In this document: piece after piece, positions 49,072-58,988 of the stretch
Numbering within the stretch: the first letter of the stretch is position 1
Layout of the letters: each line of letters starts with the position of its first letter
Source: Histomonas meleagridis
Taxonomy: Eukaryota > Parabasalia > Tritrichomonadida > Dientamoebidae
Direction: 5' to 3'
Assembly (NCBI GenBank): GCA_020186115.1
Contig: WSYJ01000052.1
Coordinates: 372,001-436,000 of the forward strand
Length of the DNA: 64,000 bases
The notes under the pieces: model-generated
Told to the model about the DNA's origin: nothing
The model's input: only the letters and a program-made list of their open reading frames with translations
Databases searched by the model: none
Translations under genes and position numbers: made by a program

Positions 49072-50360
49072 TTTATTTGCGCATGGATTGAGGATTTTTA
49101 CAATTACACTCAATTCTCTTTTTATATGACAATAATTTTACACTGAAAAGAATAATTAATTGAAAAAAAACACGATTCAATAACTAAAAATTTAATTTTG
49201 AATATTTTGATATCAAAAGTTTTCTTTGGAATGTGTATTATAAAACGGGTTTCATAAATCAGTGAAATAATTAAATAAGAAATCAACACGATGATTCAGT
49301 TGGTTCAATCAATAAAATTGCAATAGACAAAAATATCATTAAGAACATTCGCTTCACTGGGTGATGTTAACGTGGGTTTAAAAAAGATGTAAACACGTAA
49401 TTTTCTATATAATTTCATTGTAACACTGTATCAAAATCATATCATTACTTATTATACACCATTAATTTTACTTGCATCAACATTAACATAATAATTCATA
49501 GATATGAATTAACACTATATTACACTCAGCGTATGTCGCATTCACTTATGGTATGAATCATATTTTTCTTTGATTTTTGACTGTTGTCATAATGTATATT
49601 ATTAATTATTAATTTAAAGCTTTTTGTAAGTATCGATATACACTGTTCATGTATTTGTATTATGAACACTATCTAAATGTAAATGAATATGACATGTAAT
49701 GAAAGATGAATTTTATCAATATCCAGTTTTTTAAAATGTATATTAAATTTTGTTTCACTATATAACCTGATTGATTCTTTCAAGTTAAATATTTCAGTGG
49801 TTTTGATTTTTTGCATAAATGTGCAATTGATGATTATAATTCATATATTCTTCTTTAATTATATAAATCTGATATTAATTTTTATTTACATAGGTATTCA
49901 TTCGTGCAAGAGAATTTTTATTTTATATTTAATGAGTTTCAGCATATTTTTCTTGTCATCAAATGGGCATCTACCCCATTCAATTAATTGATAGAAATTC
50001 AGAACGTATTGAAAACCACACAAAAGATTAGCAGAACGACTTTTTGTATGGTATTCAAAAATGCATTGAAAATTCCCCAAATGTACAGTAGCGGATAAAT
50101 CCCAAAGATGACGAAATAAATTAACCATATCATAGGCAAAGGTATTTGATGCTTAGGTGTCATTCATTTTGATATTATATTAAGATTAATATGCCTTATT
50201 TATCAAGTTTGCGATGTAATGAGTTTCAAGTTGCAAAATGATAATAAATTCAGATTGCAAAATGATAATAAATTTTGGCGGTCTAATAATTGTTTCAAAA
50301 CAAAGATTCAGTTGATAACCATAAAATATTGATTCGATTATATTAGGTGTATTAAGACAT
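49072..50360. other. Non-coding interior of the MULE region
   Basis: About 1.3 kb. A minus-strand frame at 49898-50128 (VNLFRHLWDLSATVHLGNFQ) has protein-like composition but no recognised family; it may be an element-borne fragment. A 20-nt direct repeat (AAAATGATAATAAATT type) occurs near 50236-50276. Otherwise AT-rich. Confidence 0.4.
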
Positions 50361-50431
50361 TTAGTTAGTCGACTTTTTGATTAAATGTCACTTTTTAAAA
50401 AGTGAAGTGTCGCGAATTTGAATTAATTCGC
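50361..50431. repeat. Right terminal inverted repeat
   Basis: Inverse of 45656-45725, containing the perfect palindrome TTCACTTTTTAAAAAGTGAA and the end palindrome CGCGAATTTGAATTAATTCG. Confidence 0.8.
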
Positions 50432-50675
50432 GATTTCCCAAATTTTTTTTCGATAGAATTAAATATTCACTTTATTTTCTGGTGTATTTACGTACTCATT
50501 ATCATTATTTGAATGTTTTATAATTTATATTTCCATTTTCTAACTTTTATTTCTATAGTGACCGTTATTTCTTTCGACGCATTTCCCCGCCATTTTTATG
50601 TCGGCGCAGCCAATTTTGAAACAAAACGATTGATTTGATAGAAAAAACCGCTAAACAGAGCCAGTGAAATCAATA

Positions 50676-51905
50676 ATGGTTTCGTACAATCAAAGAATCC
50701 AATCTCTAAAAACTCACATATTCCCAGATAAAAAAGATAGGATAAGGAAACTATGGGAAGTATTAATTATCTTTGTTTCAATTATATTCGCTATGATTAT
50801 CGTTCATTTTCTCCCAGAGCCAGAAGATAAAATTATTGTCAAGCAATACAAACTCCCTGACTTACTTCCAAGGGTTGTTTTAAGTTCATTTGATATTTTT
50901 ATTAAGTTATATCATTTGATATGTCAACCGTTCTACAAAATACATGACTTCATACTCCTTTGCTTCGCCAATTTCTTGAAGATTCTTTCAAGTATGTCTG
51001 TCAGCTTTGTTAAGTATTTGAATTATTTTAACCGATTTATTGTTTGGATTTTATTAACTATCAAACAATTTTTCATCAACATTGGATTATTCTTCAAGTA
51101 TCTCATAATTCAACTCTCAAATTTTTTACTCTTTATCAAGAATTCAATTATCAATTTCTTCAAATCTCTTCTAGACTTACTTAGAAACATTACAAATATT
51201 TTCAGACTCACCACGATCACAGGTTTTATCAAGTATATTTTTGTATCCTTCATTAACTTCTTCATCTCAATTTATCAATTTGTCGTTTACATCTTCGTAT
51301 CCATTGGAAACTTCTTCAAATCCATTTTACTTCGCATTAGTCTTATTTTACAACCCATTTTTGGTCGATTCCCCAACTTCTTTGGGAAATTCTTCGTACA
51401 GATATCCAACATTTTCAAATCTATTTATCAATTCTTTTATACCATTTTCAACTTTATTTGGACCAAAATCTCCAATTTCTTCAGACTTATCATCAATTTC
51501 TTTGTATCCACATTCAAATATATTTTACACTTTTTCCACTCTATTTTCACTTTCGTTCACTCTCTTGGACTCCGAACTAAAGGCCTCCGCTTTTTAGTTG
51601 CTCCATTTAAACTCTTAAGCTTCATTTACCGCTTTTTATTGGATTCGGTTGTTATCATCTTTAACTATTTGATGAATTTCGTTCTTTTCATAGTAGAACA
51701 GATTTGTCATCTCGTAATGAACTTTGCTAAATTGATTGACGTGATGTTCGATTGGCTAAACAACATCTGCGAAATCAAAGAGCCTTGCAAAGTTACGTTC
51801 AGAGAACATTACAAAGAATTTGTTGATAAAATGAACGAACAAATCGAAACGACAAAAGAAATCATAAACGAAATTAAAATGAACAAAGTTAAGAAAAATA
51901 ATTGA
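50676..51905 (+). CDS. Phe-rich amphipathic repeat protein
   Basis: A 409-residue protein from the ATG at 50676 (MVSYNQRIQSLKTHIFPDKK); the slightly longer frame starts with a GTG. After a basic head and one strong membrane helix (~residues 27-47, VLIIFVSIIFAMIIVHFL), residues ~70-345 consist of quasi-repeated amphipathic segments such as IGNFFKSILLRISLI, ISNFFRLIINFFVSTFKYIL and ISNIFKSIYQFFYTIFNF. About 60 residues are Phe (15 percent), with Asn, Ser and Lys on the polar face. A charged helical tail ends in KVKKNN. It looks like an ER or lipid-surface protein inserted parallel to the membrane, but I recognise no family. TAACGGT lies about 110 bp upstream. Confidence 0.7.
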   Translation: MVSYNQRIQSLKTHIFPDKKDRIRKLWEVLIIFVSIIFAMIIVHFLPEPEDKIIVKQYKLPDLLPRVVLSSFDIFIKLYHLICQPFYKIHDFILLCFANFLKILSSMSVSFVKYLNYFNRFIVWILLTIKQFFINIGLFFKYLIIQLSNFLLFIKNSIINFFKSLLDLLRNITNIFRLTTITGFIKYIFVSFINFFISIYQFVVYIFVSIGNFFKSILLRISLILQPIFGRFPNFFGKFFVQISNIFKSIYQFFYTIFNFIWTKISNFFRLIINFFVSTFKYILHFFHSIFTFVHSLGLRTKGLRFLVAPFKLLSFIYRFLLDSVVIIFNYLMNFVLFIVEQICHLVMNFAKLIDVMFDWLNNICEIKEPCKVTFREHYKEFVDKMNEQIETTKEIINEIKMNKVKKNN

Positions 51906-52561
51906 TATAAATAAATGATTCGTAATAATTATTGAGTAAACTATGAATTGTTTAAGTAAATTTTGAGTTTTTATTGATATATTCTCAGGAGTGTTAAATT
52001 CGCTTAATAATATTATTAAGATCTTAATAATATTAAGAATGGAAAATGGACAAATCAGTTTTATTATAATTTGTATTTCTAGAAATAGTATAATTATTGC
52101 TCAAAATGTGATATGCATATAATCAATTTTTGATCAAAATTAGGTCATATGTAAATGCATAAGCAAATTTTAATATTACATAACATTTTCTCATCTTATT
52201 TCACAAAGGAAAATTAAATTTACACAATTTTTCAAAAATTCTTTTGATGTGATCTTTTAAAATGTGACGTTAAATTACTATTAAATGCTTAACAATCACA
52301 AAAAGCAAATGAAGTACACAAGAAAAATAACAATGGACGCAAAGAAAAAAAAGGAGAGATGCTGTAAATCATATAGAAAACAAGAATAACTTCAAGGAAA
52401 AAAAATTAATATGATATTAAGAATAAAATTATAAGAATTTTGTTTTTATTACCATTAGAATAAATAAAACTCATGCAATAAAAATTTATCATCAAATAAT
52501 ATGTTTTTAGTTTGCTTCAATTCGTTATAATTTAAAGATAAATAACAAAAATATTTATTTA
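51906..52561. other. Intergenic between convergent genes
   Basis: About 655 bp. AT-rich, with an imperfect AATATTATTAAGATCTTAATAATATT palindrome near 52008-52033 (not quoted further). No gene recognised. Confidence 0.45.
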
Positions 52562-54577
52562 TCAATACGCGTACATTTCAAGCACCATTGCCTTTATCAT
52601 TCTTGCCTCGGCGCTTATTGTTTGATTTTCTCTTGCTTCTTCAGCAGCAACAGTCAAATCGATGATCGATTCTATATTTTTTCCGTATTTATCGATTTCA
52701 TCCAAAAAGTTGCACAGTTTTTCATATAACATGTCGGTCATAATGAACTGCCGCAAGGCCATAGCCCTAATCAGCTCGAATAAGCATCTCTTAGCATAGA
52801 ACCAGGTATCAGCATTTAGCTTCTGGTTCATTGGTACGAAAGCCTTAAAAACGTAATCAATACCAAATTCAAAATTCTTATGAGCGCAATATAAGGTACC
52901 TATAACTAAATGTATGATAGAAAGGTGATATAGCTTAGCATTTTCATCCTCTTTCAGCTTTGCAGATTCTTCTTCAGTTAATCTATTAATTAAATTATCG
53001 GCGTTTTCATTCTTCTCCATTACTACATAAGCAGCGCACAAGTTTGCGACGACTATAGCTTCTACGTCTAAAAGATGTTCTTCGCTTAATACTAAAGGTT
53101 CATATAATGAAATCGCCTCAGACATCTTATCAGGCTCCATAAAGTACGTATGCGCCAAGTTTAATCTCCAGGTTCGATTATCGATACAAAAGTCAGCATA
53201 TTTCATCAACAATAATTCGACAATTCGATACTTCTCCAAGTTCCAAAAGATTTTGGCCTGTGACATTAGCACCGGAATCAAGTCGTTGATTGCGTTATCA
53301 AATTGTACGCTAAGTGCCATTTGCAATACATCGTCATGAGTCTTGCGTGCGTCCTCCATTTCCTGCATTATCCGCCTCAGAACGTCAGCGTTTGCCTTGC
53401 AAAGTTCGTCAAATTTGCGATATGCTTCTTCTTTGGAAGTCGCGCATAAGAGGTATGTCTCAAGGAAATCTAACATGGGCTGGCCCATTGTTTTAAGTGC
53501 TAAGTCGCTGTTCTCTGCTAAAAGATCAGCAGCAAATGAATAATAATCAAATTTGCAATATCCTAAAAGTAAGTTTCTAAATGTTTCTGGTGGTGTTGGT
53601 TCTTGTCCTAGAAGGAAAGTAAGCTTATTAAAGGCTGATGTCGGGTCTTCTTCCATAGTAACAATTGCAGTATTGTGAAGTGTTACTGGATCAAGTTCGT
53701 CTTCGTTACGATTAGGTAGTTCCCTTAGTACATCTCTTGCTTCTTTGTAATGTTTTTGGTCATAATCTAATGCGCTCATTAAATTTAATGCCTCGACCAA
53801 AAAAGCATCTTTAGCCTTTTGTATAAGCCCTTGCGCATCATAGTCAACAGTGTCTCCCGAAAGTGACCGTAAAAGTTCGGGATATTGCCGCGCATCTTGC
53901 GTCTTGATCTCGGTGATGGCCTCTATCGTCTCGGGGAAGCGGTTAAGCCGATAGAGGCAGAGAGCGATACAATAACCGACTTCGGGGATGAAGCCGTGGA
54001 CGCGTTTGACCTCCATATATTTCTCGAGGGCTTCTTCGAACCGATCTTCTTTGTAAAGAACACACGCGGTATCAAGCATGACATTTATGTCATCTTGTTG
54101 AGAATCTGCTAATATTGATTTTGCTGATTGTATATCTTCTTCTGCATAACGTATGGCTGCTTGTAGAAGTGAAACTTCGGATTTGAGTGATGGATCTTGA
54201 ATCCCACATGAAACTCGCATGGCTTCATAATATTGTTCAATTTTATATAGACAATGTGCATGATGTAATTTATAAGAATCATTACGTGGATTAAGTTGAA
54301 CAAGTTTGCCATAGCTGACAGAGGCTTTTTGAAAATCTTCTTGTTGCCAATAACAAAATGCCATTATGGAATGAATTGCTGTCGAATCTGGAAACGAATT
54401 GAGTTCATTCTCAAGTATACGTAGTACTTCAGTGTAATTTTCATCATCTATAAGTGTATAGATGTTACGTGTGTAGTTTTCTGTGGGAGACCGCATCTGT
54501 GGAATAACGAATTTTGAAATGTTAGGTGAAAAAATGTCGGACAAAATTTTTTTATTCAATTTTTTTTTGTCATTCAA
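52562..54577 (-). CDS. IFT70: Intraflagellar transport protein IFT70 (TTC30/DYF-1)
   Basis: A 671-residue TPR protein, matching the ~650-residue length of IFT70. The N-terminal TPR run (NYTRNIYTLIDDENYTEVLR, AFCYWQQEDFQKASVSYGKL, LHHAHCLYKIEQYYEAMRV) and the central EDELDPVTLHNTAIV, PPETFRNLLLGYCKFDYYSF and AADLLAENSD motifs follow TTC30 order closely. IFT70 is a core IFT-B subunit wrapping IFT52/88 and is required for flagellar assembly and tubulin polyglutamylation, in keeping with a flagellate. The start may be the ATG at 54577 or the one at 54499 (MRSPTENYTRNIY), which better matches the usual short N terminus. A GC-richer patch spans 53870-54020. Confidence 0.9.
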   Translation of the reverse strand: MNDKKKLNKKILSDIFSPNISKFVIPQMRSPTENYTRNIYTLIDDENYTEVLRILENELNSFPDSTAIHSIMAFCYWQQEDFQKASVSYGKLVQLNPRNDSYKLHHAHCLYKIEQYYEAMRVSCGIQDPSLKSEVSLLQAAIRYAEEDIQSAKSILADSQQDDINVMLDTACVLYKEDRFEEALEKYMEVKRVHGFIPEVGYCIALCLYRLNRFPETIEAITEIKTQDARQYPELLRSLSGDTVDYDAQGLIQKAKDAFLVEALNLMSALDYDQKHYKEARDVLRELPNRNEDELDPVTLHNTAIVTMEEDPTSAFNKLTFLLGQEPTPPETFRNLLLGYCKFDYYSFAADLLAENSDLALKTMGQPMLDFLETYLLCATSKEEAYRKFDELCKANADVLRRIMQEMEDARKTHDDVLQMALSVQFDNAINDLIPVLMSQAKIFWNLEKYRIVELLLMKYADFCIDNRTWRLNLAHTYFMEPDKMSEAISLYEPLVLSEEHLLDVEAIVVANLCAAYVVMEKNENADNLINRLTEEESAKLKEDENAKLYHLSIIHLVIGTLYCAHKNFEFGIDYVFKAFVPMNQKLNADTWFYAKRCLFELIRAMALRQFIMTDMLYEKLCNFLDEIDKYGKNIESIIDLTVAAEEARENQTISAEARMIKAMVLEMYAY

Positions 54578-55594
54578 AAGTTCAAAAATGTTCAGTTATG
54601 GACCATAACAAAACATTCCATTAATATCTTGCAAAAACAATCTTTTCTACGAATTATTTAGATACAAAGGAAACAATCAAAAAATCTTGGTGTTACCAAA
54701 TACATATATGAAAAAATTATGAAATCATAAATTATGACTCAAATCAGCGAAGATGTTTATATTTAATTTCGTGGACTAGAAAAAATTCATCATGGAATTT
54801 TATTACAATATTGAAAAAAATAAATTATAATTTTGCGTGCTTACAAGATCAAAATAATAAAGTGTTGCTGTATCTTCTAGAAGATATTTTTGTTAAGAAA
54901 TTATTGGTTTTAATAATATAAATTATATTAAATATTTTATCGTTGATGATTGATCAATAATTAGTTACCTAAAGAAACATTGGTATTTGAACTATCTTAA
55001 TGGTGTCTTGATTGATTTCATTGCGTAATCATCTTTTAAAGGCCATAATGGGCAAGCAGAATATTGACGAAGCATTTCACAATATTTCACAGTTTTTTCT
55101 ATTCAATTTGTGTTTGAATGGAATTTACATCAACCGATTTTAGATTCTGTGAAAATTCACTGAAAAAGCACTTTAGGAACGTCTTCGAAAATGACACCAG
55201 TGAAATCTTCTGTCGTTTCATTCAAATTCAATTACCCATCCTCCCATCACAAATTTGAAAGCTTGCTGTTCGCGCAATTCAAATTTGCCCTCCTATTCTC
55301 ACAAAACCCAATTGGTCGTTCTTTTGCAGAGACAAAATCTCAACCTCAAATTAGGAACCAACATCTTAAAGGACAAATAACTTATTCTTTATTGTTATTA
55401 TAGGCTTCCTTCAAAAAATTAATTTTTTGCAATGTTAATTAAATTATCATTATCACTCCAATTTTAACAAGATATAATTATATCATCGAACTATCTCAAA
55501 GCTTTTATTGCTTTATTTATTGTTTTCGGCTTTCAACTTTCTCATAATATAATTATATGATATATTATATTAATAATTCATAATTTTTATTACA
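54578..55594. other. Intergenic, possible coding remnant
   Basis: About 1 kb. On the minus strand from about 55100 to 55005, 36 codons (including EMLRQYSACPLWPLKDDYAM) have a protein-like composition but no start or family. A 70-codon plus-strand frame at 55191 is not convincing. Otherwise AT-rich. Confidence 0.4.
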
Positions 55595-56620
55595 TTAAAT
55601 AGCAAAAGTTTCCTTTAGGGCGACTGTTTTCTTTAGTCCTGGTCTCTTTTGAAAATATGACTTGTTGTTTATCCTTTTATAAATTATTTCCTTTTGACTA
55701 ACGACTGGTGAAACCCCAGATGACGATCTTCTATGCAAAACATTATCAGTACTTTTCAAAACAGACGAACTCAGTTTCGCGCACTCATACTTTTGAATAT
55801 TTTGGAATATCGGCGAACAAAGTAGTTTTTGCAATGATTCTCTTTTCATTGGATTGACAGCAGTCATTGCTCTAATTAATCGACAAAACTCCGTATCAGC
55901 GCATGACGGAAAAGACAGAATTCCCGTTCTAATTGCCGCTTCCAATTCTTCATTATTTTGAACTCTCCACGGAAGTCTTCCGAATGCGATTACGAAAAAT
56001 GTTATCCCTAACGCCCAAATGTCAGCTAAGAATGGATCGATGTTATCTCTGCATATGATTTCCGGCGCCATGAATGGTAACGAGCCAACGTAACTTTGAA
56101 GTGTTTTTCCTTTTTCTATTTTTTTACTGAGGCCAAAATCGGCAAGTTTCGGCCTTCCATAGTTGTCCAAAAGAATGTTTGCTGGTTTTATATCTCGATG
56201 AGCAATATTCCGTTCATGGCAATATAAAAGAGCATTCATTATTTGGTAACAAAAAGAATAAAGTTTCGGAGGCTTTATTGGGCCTTCTTTTTCGATTATA
56301 TCTTTTAATGAACCACCATTACAATGTTCTAACACGATGTATAAACTTGTGTGGGATTCATCAAAGAAAAATTCATACATTGAGATGATGTTTGGGTGAC
56401 ATAACTCAATGAGCGTTGTCGCTTCATTCTTTGTTTCATTAAACGATAAATTTGGCTGATGAATTCGTTTGATACAAAATTCTTGATTATATTTTTCTGA
56501 ACGTACAAGAAAAACTGATCCAAACCCTCCCGAATTAATGGGACGGACATAATGGTAATGATGTTCTGGGAGTAATTCTCGGATTTCATTGAGGCTGATT
56601 GGAGTTATTACCCCAAGCAT
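55595..56620 (-). CDS. Ser/Thr protein kinase (CAMK/ULK-like)
   Basis: A 341-residue kinase from the first ATG at 56620 (MLGVITPISLNEIRELLPEH); the longer frame begins with GTG. The kinase domain occupies ~residues 22-275 with the loop INSGGFGSVFLV, CIKRI lysine, HRDIKPANILL, DFGLSKK and LPFMAPEI motifs, all catalytically complete. The short C-terminal tail is Ser/Lys-rich and basic. This small single-domain type is abundant in trichomonads; the substrate cannot be inferred. Upstream, a GC-rich patch (GAGGGCGCTTTAAAC, 56749-56763) is probably promoter sequence. Confidence 0.88.
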   Translation of the reverse strand: MLGVITPISLNEIRELLPEHHYHYVRPINSGGFGSVFLVRSEKYNQEFCIKRIHQPNLSFNETKNEATTLIELCHPNIISMYEFFFDESHTSLYIVLEHCNGGSLKDIIEKEGPIKPPKLYSFCYQIMNALLYCHERNIAHRDIKPANILLDNYGRPKLADFGLSKKIEKGKTLQSYVGSLPFMAPEIICRDNIDPFLADIWALGITFFVIAFGRLPWRVQNNEELEAAIRTGILSFPSCADTEFCRLIRAMTAVNPMKRESLQKLLCSPIFQNIQKYECAKLSSSVLKSTDNVLHRRSSSGVSPVVSQKEIIYKRINNKSYFQKRPGLKKTVALKETFAI

Positions 56621-57333
56621 CAGATTTCTGGCAAGTCGAAGTAATTTGACAGTTCCCAGAAAAACCGTCTTCAAATTCAATGCTACAACCCAAATCAAAC
56701 GATGTTTTAACACAGTCTATTTACTTTTTCAATGCATTGAATTTAGGAGGGCGCTTTAAACTAAAGTAAAAAATATATTAATGGAACATAATACTGAAAA
56801 TAATTACGCCACTCTAAATACTTAATAAAGAATAAAGAACTATTTTAAACAGTCCAAAAATAATATTTTTGTTGCAAAATCTTAATTCTGAAAAAATGTG
56901 GTTACACCTTTCAATCTGGATGGGCCATAACCGCTATTCCGCATTGAATACAACAATCCAAAATTGTTCGCCTGTACACGGAGGAAAATAACTTTTTGTT
57001 TATGTCAAACTGTGCAAAATTTTCAAAAGTATACTAAAAGTTAATCTGTTCTCAAAATCAAGCATTTTTTGAAGCATATTAAAATCTACAACTTCTTATA
57101 AAAAAAAAGAAGGTGGAAAAAAAACATTACAAATCCACTGGCGATGCTGTACTGGAAATAGAAGTAAAAATTGAATGGCATGAAAAAACATATTGGAAAT
57201 TTAAAATAAATATTTTTTTTATTAATTTACACCCAAACCTATAAATCATACCAATTCATGGAAAAAGCATGTCTTTATTTATAAAAACTTAGCTAGAGTA
57301 AATCTAAAGTGATTTTTCTTTGGAAAAAAATTG
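56621..57333. other. Intergenic, divergent promoter region
   Basis: About 710 bp between the kinase and histone-fold genes, AT-rich, with no recognised gene. Confidence 0.5.
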
Positions 57334-57341
57334 TCACTTTT
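57334..57341 (+). promoter_or_regulatory. Initiator of the histone-fold doublet gene
   Basis: TCACTTTT fits the trichomonad initiator; A+1 at 57336 gives a 26-nt leader before the ATG at 57362. Confidence 0.6.
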
Positions 57342-57361
57342 AATATAAAATATCTTTGAAA

Positions 57362-57862
57362 ATGATGAGTAATTACCCAATGAACACATTAATAGGACAT
57401 GTTATGAGTGTCCAAAAGCTGATTTATCCAGACTTTGAAATGATAAATAAAGCAGCTATAGTTGTGAGTGGTTTTATTACTGATGCATTTGAACAAATAT
57501 TGAGAAAAATTCCAGATTTTTTAAATGCTAATGAAACCAAATCATTGGATATCCAAATTCTTCGAAAAGCTATTGAACAAGTTCTCCCAGAAAAATGTGC
57601 ATTAGCTTGTATTTCTCAAATCTTATCGAAGAACATCAAAATTCATCTTTCCCAATTGATCTTCACAATTACTTTGTTAAATATGTTCCTTGCAAAGAAG
57701 AACTCATTGATCCCAAAGCACCTGTTTGAATTTCTTATCAATGAAATTATTAAAAATGCAGGACAAAATACAATTTCCTACAAGGAGAAAAGAATTATGC
57801 CTAAACATGTAGTTGACGCAATAAAACTGAATTATTTGCTATTAGGCTATAGCTTGAAATAA
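57362..57862 (+). CDS. Putative H2B-H2A histone-fold doublet protein
   Basis: A 166-residue protein counted from the first ATG at 57362. Its N-terminal half aligns along its length with the H2B fold: IYPDFEMINKAAIVVSGFIT with DAFEQILRKI corresponds to VHPDTGISSKAM...FVNDIFERI, and LDIQILRKAIEQVLPEKCAL to the REIQTAVRLLLPGELAKHA segment. The C-terminal half follows the H2A fold: LFEFLINEIIKNAG matches YLTAEILELAGNAA and KRIMPKHVVDAI matches TRIIPRHLQLAI. Basic tails are missing and the charge is low. Two folds in the order H2B-H2A are known from giant-virus doublets; in a cell this would be unusual. A pair of NF-Y/TAF-like folds is the alternative. Its 5' initiator is perfect and the frame intact, so it is probably expressed. 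Confidence 0.7.
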   Translation: MMSNYPMNTLIGHVMSVQKLIYPDFEMINKAAIVVSGFITDAFEQILRKIPDFLNANETKSLDIQILRKAIEQVLPEKCALACISQILSKNIKIHLSQLIFTITLLNMFLAKKNSLIPKHLFEFLINEIIKNAGQNTISYKEKRIMPKHVVDAIKLNYLLLGYSLK

Positions 57863-57968
57863 AAAATATATTTCATTAAATGTTTACATATACTAACGAT
57901 AGATTTTTGAATGCTTTTTGATACGAAACGCGCAGAATTTTCTATCGTTTCACACAAGCCATTTTTTT

Positions 57969-58988
57969 TTAGTCAATATCCTCTAACAATTCGATTGGCT
58001 TTTCCTGATTGGATATTAGAGTCCATTCAGAATACCTAAAGCATTTGAACCGAATAATTTGGTTATATACAAGAGATGCAAATGCATAAAGTATTAATGC
58101 AAAGATCTGCCAAATGCTTTTTGTCGACAATAATTCCCCATATTCTCCGCCCATGATAAGGAGTATAGTCCACGTTAGAACAGAAACAATAATGTCGATC
58201 ACAACAAAGTGCACTGACTGTCTGTCGCCAGGAAGCAAAACAGTTGACGATGATGACAAAAATGCGGAAAGTATCAAAATGAAGGCACCTAAAATGATCT
58301 TGACAGAAGAAAACATAACAGAAAGTCCATCAATGACATTCTCAAGTGCGCCTCCAGATAATGAAGATACATCAGATCCGGGAATAACATAAGCTAATGG
58401 TAAAATAATGACAGCAGAGAAGATGAATGCACATATCCCTTCACCAGAAACAATTTGGGAATCAAGAATTTTGACTTCATGTAATAATTTCTTTTCAAAA
58501 AATATCTGAAATACTTTGAATATTTGTGAACAAAGTGCTGCAAATGGTGGCCAAATTGGTCCTTCGTTTGCAAGAAATGCAAAGATTGTAGCAATAACGA
58601 TTATTCCAATGGCAAAAAATTGATACCCTCGTGGAATCTTTCCAGCCGTAACAATTGGCATAAATAGAAAGATTGAATGCCTGATAATAAAACAAATTGA
58701 TGCTTTTCCATAAACAACAGCAAAATTAAATACAACTAATGAAAATGTATAGAAAATAGATGGGATAATTAAGCGAATAAAAGGTTTTGGTTGGAAGCTT
58801 TGACGATCAATTACCCAGACAAGCATAACTCCAATGAAAATGAAAAAAGTCATGGTAATTGGTTTTTTAAATTGTTTAACATCATCATTTTCTTCATATG
58901 TAATTTGACTCAGAACTTTGATCATTATATCATTTGCAACATATGAAAGTGCTGAAAATACCGAAAAGAGTACTGTTTGACAATCCAT
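57969..58988 (-). CDS. DMT-superfamily (SLC35-like) membrane transporter
   Basis: A 339-residue protein with about ten hydrophobic helices and the two-fold repeat plan of nucleotide-sugar and drug/metabolite transporters. Helices are clear at ~residues 48-62 (MTFFIFIGVMLVWVI), 73-93, 121-141 and 205-225, and FEKKLLHEVKILDSQIVSGE between the repeats resembles the SLC35F6-type linker. Location is probably an endomembrane; substrate unknown. A short acidic C-terminal tail (IELLEDID) is cytosolic. It is convergent with the histone-fold gene, about 100 bp apart. Confidence 0.75.
   Translation of the reverse strand: MDCQTVLFSVFSALSYVANDIMIKVLSQITYEENDDVKQFKKPITMTFFIFIGVMLVWVIDRQSFQPKPFIRLIIPSIFYTFSLVVFNFAVVYGKASICFIIRHSIFLFMPIVTAGKIPRGYQFFAIGIIVIATIFAFLANEGPIWPPFAALCSQIFKVFQIFFEKKLLHEVKILDSQIVSGEGICAFIFSAVIILPLAYVIPGSDVSSLSGGALENVIDGLSVMFSSVKIILGAFILILSAFLSSSSTVLLPGDRQSVHFVVIDIIVSVLTWTILLIMGGEYGELLSTKSIWQIFALILYAFASLVYNQIIRFKCFRYSEWTLISNQEKPIELLEDID

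Larger units (their letters stand above)
45656..50431. mobile_element. MULE-type element, about 4.8 kb, bounded by inverted repeats
   Basis: The left end starts GCGAATTAATTCAAATTCGC at 45656; the right end, read on the minus strand from 50431, starts with the same sequence. The first 40 nt agree perfectly, then after a 2-nt indel similarity continues through GTGACATTT and AAAAAGT. Each end is itself palindromic (CGCGAATT...AATTCGCG; TTCACTTTTTAAAAAGTGAA at right). Inside are a decayed MULE transposase and an intact Myb gene. No target-site duplication could be seen, so precise limits are uncertain. Confidence 0.75.

Noticed and set aside
49898-50128. 76-codon minus-strand ORF within the MULE region as a gene
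   Set aside because: Protein-like in composition but with no family match, no initiator and no conserved context; kept only as a note.
58114-58392. 92-codon plus-strand ORF inside the transporter
   Set aside because: Antisense shadow of a convincing multi-helix transporter on the minus strand.
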